NCBI GenBank assembly: GCA_000431775.1
Contig: FR888229.1
Span: 146,464 to 159,527, forward strand
DNA from: Clostridium sp. CAG:413
GTDB taxonomy: Bacteria > Bacillota > Clostridia > Oscillospirales > Acutalibacteraceae
Length of the DNA stretch: 13,064 nucleotides
Direction of reading: 5' to 3'
Shown here: positions 7,625 through 13,064 of the stretch, one piece after another
Numbering within the stretch: position 1 is the stretch's first letter
How the letters are laid out: the number at the start of each line of letters is the position of its first letter
Made by a program: the position numbers and the translations under genes
The notes under the pieces: model-generated
Told to the model about the DNA's origin: nothing
Databases searched by the model: none
Seen by the model: the letters and a program-made list of their open reading frames with translations, nothing else

Positions 7625-10085
7625 ATTCTTCCGTTACGCCCTCAAGGAAATCGGTCTCCTTAACGAAGCCGTCTTTGTCAATGCGGAAGGTTTTGACCTC
7701 CTGCCTGCCGAAATCGGCGTAGAAACCGGCGTTTGCGGCATCACAGACTATCGCGGCCTTGACGGGCTTGCCCGCAGTCTCGCAAAGGCGGATTATGACG
7801 TCGCCCGAGCCGTCCTCACAGAATTTGAGAGCGGAGAGCGAAATATTGGGCTTATTTACGCTTATGAAGCTTTTCATACGGGGCAGAGCGCCCTTGTGAT
7901 AGCCCACAGGCACGGCGACGAGCTTCTGATTGAGCTTGTCGGCCTCTTGCTGCACTTCGCTCGCCTCGGCAGCGCCCTTGTGCGGGTATATGGCATACTC
8001 AAATCTCTGAAGCCCCTCGTCGGTGTAGCTGAAATCGGCGGCGGGTCTGTTTGAGTAGTGATCGGCAAAGATGCAGTTACGCAGCATAGTCAAGCGCAGA
8101 GTGCCGCCCGGGCAGTCGTAGCTGTATTTTGCGTCGCTGATGAGCGAAACGCCGTAGCCTTCGGCTGTGACGTCGCCCCAAGTGAGCGCAGGCTCCTCCT
8201 CACCGTTGCACGGGCGCTTGATGAACCCTGCGGGTATCTCGTAAGTGGATATCGGGGCGCTGCCGGCAACGGTCACCGGCATCTTGAGGATAGTCAGAGG
8301 CTCCTGCCAAAGAATGCGGCACTTGACTCTGATGACCTTGCTGCCGGCTGCGAGGATGAAATCCTGAGTGAGATATGAGCCATTATAAACGTGCTTCACT
8401 CTGACAACGGCTCTTGCTGCGCCGCACTCGACAAGCTCAATGCTTGCAAGCTCGGGCTTCGCTATCTCGTCATGGAATCTGAATATCATATGCGCCCAAG
8501 TATCGGGCTTGGTGTTGTCAAATATTGCGGGAACGCAGAATTCGCCGCCGACATATTCGTGACCGTCTTCCTTTGAAACAAGGCTGCTGATGCCGCCGTT
8601 TTTGTCATCAAACGTCACTCTGAGGTATTCATTCTCGATAGTCAGGACGTCCGCGGCAACAGGACTTTGAAGCTCGGGAGCTTCCACAAATTCGGAATCC
8701 TCATGCCACAGCCAATAAACGGCATAGCCGAGGGCGGGCACTTTTGCGATAAACTCGGTGTCAAGATGCGAGTCGTTCGACCTTGAGGAACGGACATTCT
8801 GAAAAAGTGTGTCGTTACCGTCGCTGTCAACTACTCTCTTTGAGGGGTGATATGTCCTGACAGGCGATTCAACGTCGTGTGCGAGCGGGTTAAAGACAAC
8901 TATGGGTCTGGGGAATCTGAGATTGCGGCAGTGGTGGCGCTCGTGGCAGGTCACGCTGTCCGAAACACCGTCAAGCCATGTATCAATATTGAGCGAGAGC
9001 TTTAGCAGAGCCTTGTTCTCCTCTTTAGCGGCAACGGTCATTGCGCCGCCCATGGAGTCCCTGACATCGTCATAGGCTTCCATTATCGAGCAGCCGCAGA
9101 GGATATCATGGAACTGATTGAAGCAAACATCTCTCCACGCCTCGGCGAATTTCTCCGTAGCGGCGGGCAGATCTGTGGTAAGCGCGGCAATGGTGTTCCA
9201 TTTCTCGGCGCTCCTGAGCCAGAATTCGGCTCTGCGGTTGAGCTGCTTAACCATTGAAGTGGCGGAGTAGCAGCCGCTCGCGTGGTGCTGCAATTCGTCG
9301 CTCCATACGGGCAGGTCAAGCCTGTCGGCACACATCTCCTCAAAATATCTGTCGGGCGATGAGAACTTCAGCTCGTCATAGCCCTCATTTTTGAGCTTGA
9401 GCAGGTAATCAAGGTCGCCCTTGGTCGGGCCGCCGCCGTGATTGCCGACTCCGCAGAATATCATCATGCCGTGGCCGTCGTTCTCGGCTCTCTTGCGGGC
9501 ATTTGTAACCTCTCTGTCAAGCGACTTCGTGCCGCTCGCACCGTAGGAATCGGAAATCCTGAATGTGAGCACCCTCGAGCCGTCGGCGCTGTCCCACCAG
9601 AAAAGATCCTCAGGGATATCGGGGTTCTCATGCATACCCGGTCTCATCATCACATAGCAACGCATCCCGCTCTTTGTGAGCAGCTGAGGCATCATGGCAT
9701 TGTGACCGAACGAATCGACATTGTAGCCGACCTCGCAGATCTTGCCGAACTTCTCATAGTAATAAAGCTGGCTGTAGAGCGCCTGACGGGCGAAGCCCTC
9801 TGTGCCGGGCATATTGCAGTCCGGCTGAACCCACCAGCCGTTGACGGGCACCCATCTGCCCTTTTTGACGAGCTTGGTTATCTCGACAAAAAGCTCGGGG
9901 TCGATCTCCTCGACCCATTTATAATAGGAAGCGGAGGAGCAGGTGAAAATAAAGCCGTCGTATTCATTGAGCCTGTCGACTGCGCTGCGGAAGGTTTGGA
10001 GCACTTCGCCGCAGCCCTCCTGCCAGCGCCAGAGCCATATCGGGTCAAGGTGAGCGTTGCCGATAATATGTATGCTGTTATTCAT
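7623..10085 (-). CDS. GH38 alpha-mannosidase, cytoplasmic
   Basis: Glycoside hydrolase family 38 enzyme, 820 aa, expected to release mannose from alpha-mannosides by a retaining, zinc-dependent mechanism. The N-terminal catalytic domain starts with HLDPIWLWRW (12-21), giving zinc ligands His12 and Asp14. NVDSFGH (122-128) holds the likely nucleophile and ligand Asp124; CGVGNHGGGPT (211-221) is a family motif; and DELQHHASGCYS (263-274) supplies the remaining His ligand at the start of the three-helix middle domain. Beta-sandwich domains fill the rest. There is no signal peptide, so it acts in the cytoplasm on imported or endogenous glycans. GGAGG lies 7 nt before the ATG, directly after the stop of the upstream 592-aa gene (14-bp gap), indicating one operon. 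It resembles intracellular Firmicutes GH38 enzymes; linkage preference cannot be read, and a mannosylglycerate hydrolase role is possible. Confidence 0.93.
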   Translation of the reverse strand: MNNSIHIIGNAHLDPIWLWRWQEGCGEVLQTFRSAVDRLNEYDGFIFTCSSASYYKWVEEIDPELFVEITKLVKKGRWVPVNGWWVQPDCNMPGTEGFARQALYSQLYYYEKFGKICEVGYNVDSFGHNAMMPQLLTKSGMRCYVMMRPGMHENPDIPEDLFWWDSADGSRVLTFRISDSYGASGTKSLDREVTNARKRAENDGHGMMIFCGVGNHGGGPTKGDLDYLLKLKNEGYDELKFSSPDRYFEEMCADRLDLPVWSDELQHHASGCYSATSMVKQLNRRAEFWLRSAEKWNTIAALTTDLPAATEKFAEAWRDVCFNQFHDILCGCSIMEAYDDVRDSMGGAMTVAAKEENKALLKLSLNIDTWLDGVSDSVTCHERHHCRNLRFPRPIVVFNPLAHDVESPVRTYHPSKRVVDSDGNDTLFQNVRSSRSNDSHLDTEFIAKVPALGYAVYWLWHEDSEFVEAPELQSPVAADVLTIENEYLRVTFDDKNGGISSLVSKEDGHEYVGGEFCVPAIFDNTKPDTWAHMIFRFHDEIAKPELASIELVECGAARAVVRVKHVYNGSYLTQDFILAAGSKVIRVKCRILWQEPLTILKMPVTVAGSAPISTYEIPAGFIKRPCNGEEEPALTWGDVTAEGYGVSLISDAKYSYDCPGGTLRLTMLRNCIFADHYSNRPAADFSYTDEGLQRFEYAIYPHKGAAEASEVQQEADKLNQKLVAVPVGYHKGALPRMKSFISVNKPNISLSALKFCEDGSGDVIIRLCETAGKPVKAAIVCDAANAGFYADFGRQEVKTFRIDKDGFVKETDFLEGVTEE

Positions 10086-10099
10086 ATCAAATCCTCCAA

Positions 10100-11878
10100 T
10101 TATTCAAAGAAGCCGAAGAATCTGCCGATCCAATAGGCAAAGGTATATATGTAGCAGCTCTCAACGCAGCTGCTGCCGCCGGAATCCTCGTTTTGATACT
10201 GGAGAGGATTGCGGTCATATTTTGAGATAAAAGTCTCGTCCGGCTCAAGCAGCACGGAGGATTCGAGCGAGCCCATACGAAGCTTCTTAACGGGCACGTC
10301 GTGCCTGCCCTGACAGCTTACGCCCGCGGCAAGACGGCTGATATTCGTCCTGTAGAACCACGAAGCCATGCGCTCAAGATCGACCTCTTCATCGGGGCAC
10401 GAAAGCATAAACGGGATATCGTAGCCGGGGTTGTGCTCCCTCTCGAGCGAGGTGCGCCACGATTTGAAGCCCGCACGGTATTTTGCAAGCAAGGTCTCGT
10501 CCTTCTCAAGCAGGCAAAGACCGGTGAACGCGCAGACGGCAAGCATATGGTCGCCGTACATTATCTCTTCGGGGAAATCAAAGCCCATGGAGAGGCTCAT
10601 CTGATAGAGTCTGTCGAAGTGCTTCTCTGATATATCCGCATAGCCGAGATCGTTTATAAGATGTTCATAGCTCTTGCGCCACTCGCCCTGCTCACCCGTT
10701 ATCCTCATGGTAACGAGGTGATACATGAGCACCTCGGCGGCATTGAGCGGAGCGTCTCCCCAACCGAAGTCGGTGTCAAAATATCTTGTGCTCCATTTAG
10801 CCCAAGTTGTCGGCTGACCGGAGAAGTCAAGGAATTCATAGTTGCTGTCGATTATGTGCTTCATAAGCGCCTTGGCGGATATTTTGATAAGCTCGTCAAG
10901 CTCGGGATCATCGCAGGCAAGGAATTCGTGAGCGACAAGCATCTGAGCGAAGTGATGGGTCACCTCGTCGCTGCTGGTATCGGCTTTATAAACAAGACCG
11001 TCAGTCGTGTAGCCGAGGTCGGTATAGAGCTTTGCGAGCCTCTCGGGCACCTTTGTGCCCGCATATATCTCGGTGCCAACGCAGCCTCTTTTGAGCGCCT
11101 CTGTGGTCTCGATACAGACGGCCTTACCGCCGCCGATGCGGAAGAATATGCCGTCGTCGGGCACAGGCTCGTCGGGACAGAGATAAGTCCTTGCCGCAAA
11201 GCCGTCACCCCTACAGGGAATATGGAGCAGCAGCAGGCAGGCCTCAACGGCACGGGTCGCCACTCTCTTGGCTTCAAGCGTCTCGGGGTCGTCAGCGCCC
11301 TTTTCACGCTTGAGGGTCGAATATTTGAACACCTCACCCATTGCAAAGCCCGCGGTGAAGCTGCCGTCGTTATCGGAATGCGAATAATGGTGCATTGAGT
11401 CGAGGTCGCCGGGTATCCTCAGCCCTCTCTGGCTGACCATTCCCCTGCGGTCAACGTATTTAAGAGTCTCAGCGAGCAGCATATTGCACTTGTCGAGCGT
11501 TGAGAGAGGCTTCATCTCGATATAGGCTGCGCCCTTGTCGGTGAGCACCCAAATGCCGTTGCCCTCGGGCAACAGCGCGCGGACATTATTATCGGGCAGG
11601 TCTCTCGGAGCGCTGAAATACATAACTCTGTCGCACTCGCGTTCGGAATCCTTATCGTATCTCGTCAGACCCGTCGAAGCGCCGAACCAAACTGCGTCGG
11701 GAGTCTCGGCGCAGCAGGTGTAGTCGCTCTTCTTTGACGGCAAAGGATACGGGAAGCCCTCAAGATCCGGCTTCACGCACTCGGCCTTAAAAAGCGCCGA
11801 GGGAACACGGGGGTCGCGGGGCTCATAGAAAGTGCGAAAGCGGTTAAGATGGTCTTTTAATTTGAATTTATTTCTCAT
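10100..11878 (-). CDS. Unrecognised protein: propeller-like repeats plus probable alpha/alpha toroid
   Basis: Not a protein I can name; 592 aa from the ATG at 11878, which has GAGG 6 nt upstream (an in-frame ATG at 11941 lies upstream of the predicted promoter and is rejected). No signal peptide or membrane helix is seen. Residues 60-75 (AVWFGASTGLTRYD) and 93-122 (LPDNNVRALLPEGNGIWVLTDKGAAYIE) look like two blades of the ligand-binding propeller repeat found in hybrid sensors. Residues about 130-592 appear mostly helical, with SDNDGS (168-173), GDGFAARTYL (224-233), a Trp/Asp-rich stretch WAKWSTRYFDTDFGWGDAP (359-377) and a YWIGRFFGFFE C-terminus. This is compatible with a six-hairpin carbohydrate-enzyme toroid. 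Its tight coupling to the GH38 mannosidase supports a role in glycan breakdown. The domain reading is inference, and catalytic activity is unproven. Confidence 0.7.
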   Translation of the reverse strand: MRNKFKLKDHLNRFRTFYEPRDPRVPSALFKAECVKPDLEGFPYPLPSKKSDYTCCAETPDAVWFGASTGLTRYDKDSERECDRVMYFSAPRDLPDNNVRALLPEGNGIWVLTDKGAAYIEMKPLSTLDKCNMLLAETLKYVDRRGMVSQRGLRIPGDLDSMHHYSHSDNDGSFTAGFAMGEVFKYSTLKREKGADDPETLEAKRVATRAVEACLLLLHIPCRGDGFAARTYLCPDEPVPDDGIFFRIGGGKAVCIETTEALKRGCVGTEIYAGTKVPERLAKLYTDLGYTTDGLVYKADTSSDEVTHHFAQMLVAHEFLACDDPELDELIKISAKALMKHIIDSNYEFLDFSGQPTTWAKWSTRYFDTDFGWGDAPLNAAEVLMYHLVTMRITGEQGEWRKSYEHLINDLGYADISEKHFDRLYQMSLSMGFDFPEEIMYGDHMLAVCAFTGLCLLEKDETLLAKYRAGFKSWRTSLEREHNPGYDIPFMLSCPDEEVDLERMASWFYRTNISRLAAGVSCQGRHDVPVKKLRMGSLESSVLLEPDETFISKYDRNPLQYQNEDSGGSSCVESCYIYTFAYWIGRFFGFFE

Positions 11879-11908
11879 TGCACACCTCGGATAAATAAAT
11901 ATATAATT

Positions 11909-11937
11909 ATAATAACAGAAGAACGTGGCATATGCAA
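11909..11937 (-). promoter_or_regulatory. Extended -10 promoter for the 592-aa gene and GH38 operon
   Basis: On the minus strand TTGCAT (11932-11937), a 17-bp spacer and TATTAT (11909-11914), with TGT just before the -10. Transcription would begin near 11902, about 24 nt before the start codon. Confidence 0.6.
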
Positions 11938-11968
11938 CCAAAATTTATTTAAAATATCCATAAACTCA

Positions 11969-11997
11969 TTTACAAGCGGCAAGTTAAATGGTATACT
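11969..11997 (+). promoter_or_regulatory. Sigma-A-type promoter for the DUF2156 gene
   Basis: TTTACA (11969-11974), a 17-bp spacer, and TATACT (11992-11997) preceded by TGG, an extended -10 element. Predicted start is near 12004, about 30 nt before the preferred start codon. It is divergent from the mannosidase operon promoter, with 31 bp between the -35 boxes. Confidence 0.75.
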
Positions 11998-12034
11998 AAG
12001 GCTGCAATAAATCAGAGAGATGCAAGGTAACACA

Positions 12035-12922
12035 ATGCTTGAATTCAAACCGATAACACCGAACGACACCCCCGAGCTTAAAAAATATTTCTGCGCCCGA
12101 CCGCCGCATTTTTGCGACAGGACCCCGGGCGTTGCCGTGATGTGGCGGCAGATATACTCAAATCACTACTGTGTTATTAACGACACGCTCATTATCCGCT
12201 CAACCCTCGGCGGCAAAGCGGAGTACCTCTCCCCCGTCGGCAGGGATTTTGACGGAGCAGTCGAGGCGGTCACGGCTCATTGCGCCGAGATAGGCGAAGA
12301 AGCCATATTCTACGGGCTGACGGATGAAGAGGCCGACTCGCTCCTCGAGAAATATCCGTGCAGCAGCCGCCATGCAAACAGAGACTGGTTTGACTATGTA
12401 TACGATAAAACCGCTCTTATAACCCTCAGCGGCAAGAAATACGCTGCACAGCGCAACCATATCCACAAATTCACCGCGCTCTACCCCGACTATTCTTTTG
12501 AGCCAATATGCGACGAAAATATTCCCGAGCTTATCGCATTCACCGAGAATTTCCACTTCCACGCACTCAAAGAGGGCGGCGACGCTGCCGCCGAGGTTGG
12601 TATGTGTATGGGCGCTCTGAGAGAGTTTCCCCTGCTCGACATGGTCGGTCTGGCGCTCAGGGTTGGCGGTAAAACAATCGGTTACACAATAGGCGAAACG
12701 GTCGGCGATATGTTTTTTGTCCATATTGAAAAGGCCGATACCGAATATCAAGGCTCATATCAGATACTTTCTAATACTTTCTTAAAGACTTACGCTGCGG
12801 GCGACGATATCAGATTCGTCAACCGCGAGGAGGACTGCGGCGACGAGGGGTTAAGGCGCTCAAAGCTGTCATATCACCCTATAGCGCTGCCGCCGAAAAA
12901 CACAGTTGTCATAGCGAAATAA
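12035..12922 (+). CDS. DUF2156 protein (phosphatidylglycerol lysyltransferase C-terminal type, GNAT fold)
   Basis: Soluble protein of 295 aa matching DUF2156 / LPG_synthase_C (PF09924), a double GNAT-like acyltransferase fold. In MprF enzymes this domain moves an aminoacyl group from tRNA to a lipid, but the stand-alone soluble form has no membrane flippase part and its substrate is unknown. Seen: an N-terminal MLEFKPITPND opening, the hallmark YDKTALITLSGKKYAAQRN (123-141) with the basic stretch to HKF (146), the second-lobe strand KTIGYTIGE (213-221), and the C-terminal signature VNREEDCGDEGLRRSKLSYH (262-281). The start at 12035 is preferred because AAGGT lies 6 nt upstream; the in-frame ATG at 12020 has no good site and would add five residues. 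It has its own promoter, and a lipoprotein gene follows 52 bp downstream on the same strand. Confidence 0.85.
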   Translation: MLEFKPITPNDTPELKKYFCARPPHFCDRTPGVAVMWRQIYSNHYCVINDTLIIRSTLGGKAEYLSPVGRDFDGAVEAVTAHCAEIGEEAIFYGLTDEEADSLLEKYPCSSRHANRDWFDYVYDKTALITLSGKKYAAQRNHIHKFTALYPDYSFEPICDENIPELIAFTENFHFHALKEGGDAAAEVGMCMGALREFPLLDMVGLALRVGGKTIGYTIGETVGDMFFVHIEKADTEYQGSYQILSNTFLKTYAAGDDIRFVNREEDCGDEGLRRSKLSYHPIALPPKNTVVIAK

Positions 12923-12941
12923 CGGAGCACACCCGTTTTTT
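12921..12941 (+). terminator. Weak candidate terminator after the DUF2156 gene
   Basis: AACGG (12921-12925), overlapping the stop codon, pairs with CCGTT (12933-12937) around a 7-nt loop, and a run of six T (12936-12941) follows. Five base pairs is short, so termination would be partial at best, and the downstream lipoprotein may be co-transcribed. Confidence 0.35.
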
Positions 12942-12974
12942 CAAATATCCTTCAATAAACAGGAGGTACATTAC

Positions 12975-13064
12975 ATGAGAAAAATCATCGCAGCAATACT
13001 CGCACTCACCCTCGCCCTCGGAGCCTGCTTCATGCTCTCTTCGTGCGGCGGCAAGACAGACGAC
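12975..13064 (+). CDS. N-terminus of a lipoprotein, cut by the right window edge
   Basis: The first 30 codons of a gene that runs off the window. The ATG at 12975 has a perfect AGGAGG (12961-12966) 8 nt upstream. The product starts MRKIIAAILALTLALGAC and continues FMLSSCGGKTDD: a basic n-region, an Ala/Leu-rich h-region and two lipobox-like Cys, LGAC (Cys18) and LSSC (Cys24). The second is followed by a Gly/Asp-rich hydrophilic stretch typical of the mature start of Clostridia lipoproteins, often transporter binding proteins. Nothing about the mature function can be said from the part seen. Confidence 0.8.
   Translation, partial: MRKIIAAILALTLALGACFMLSSCGGKTDD

Noticed and set aside
9438..10136. 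232-aa open frame antisense to the start of the GH38 gene
   Set aside because: It overlaps the zinc-ligand region of a convincing GH38 enzyme, has no ribosome site, and runs across the operon junction.
10661..11398. 245-aa open frame antisense to the unrecognised 592-aa gene
   Set aside because: Considered seriously because the sense gene is unnamed. The sense frame has a promoter, a ribosome site, tight operon spacing and propeller-like motifs, whereas the antisense protein shows none of these.
11879..12034. Possible small RNA or small gene in the 156-bp gap
   Set aside because: The gap is filled by two divergent promoters and their ribosome sites; no open frame with a start signal or hairpin terminator was found.
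1..13064. CRISPR array, tRNA genes, insertion sequences or phage genes
   Set aside because: No regularly spaced direct repeats, no cloverleaf-like stretch in the gaps, and no transposase or integrase motifs. All genes look vertically inherited with similar codon use.

Overview
The window looks like chromosomal DNA of a Gram-positive Clostridia-type bacterium, probably a gut or rumen Oscillospirales-like lineage. The evidence is strong GGAGG ribosome binding sites, sigma-A type promoters with 17-bp spacers and TGn extended -10 boxes, lipoproteins with Cys-type signal peptides, intrinsic hairpin terminators, and a GC-moderate genome that still uses many AUA codons. The lineage is inference; no rRNA or marker gene is present. 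Coding density is high. All complete intergenic gaps are under 160 bp and hold promoters or terminators, with no tRNA, rRNA, CRISPR array, insertion sequence or phage gene seen.

Layout, left to right. (1) 1-1639 (+): the body of an exported calcineurin-like metallophosphoesterase whose true start lies off the left edge. (2) 1649-1681: a bidirectional terminator. (3) 1697-6811 (-): a complete nucleoside ABC importer, transcribed leftward in the order substrate-binding lipoprotein (BMP/PnrA type), fused double ATPase, permease P, permease Q. A strong terminator and a second promoter separate the lipoprotein gene from the three transporter genes. (4) 6960-7583 (+): uridine kinase, divergent from the lipoprotein gene across a 148-bp region with two back-to-back promoters. 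(5) 7587-7624: a terminator between convergent genes. (6) 7623-11878 (-): a two-gene operon of an unrecognised 592-aa protein, with beta-propeller-like repeats followed by a probable alpha/alpha toroid, and a cytoplasmic GH38 alpha-mannosidase. (7) 12035-12922 (+): a soluble DUF2156 protein (LPG synthase C-terminal type, GNAT fold), divergent from the mannosidase operon. (8) 12975-13064 (+): the first 30 codons of a lipoprotein cut by the right edge.

Functionally, genes 3 and 4 form a coherent nucleoside salvage unit: capture at the cell surface, ATP-driven uptake, then phosphorylation of uridine/cytidine to trap it as UMP/CMP. The GH38 gene and its upstream partner look like an intracellular oligosaccharide-processing pair, but no sugar transporter or regulator is visible in the window. 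The rest is unrelated housekeeping or envelope genes.

I see no clearly unprecedented system. The best candidate for something undescribed is the 592-aa partner of the mannosidase. The best regulatory observations are the split control of the nucleoside transporter and the palindrome at the predicted start of its lipoprotein transcript.
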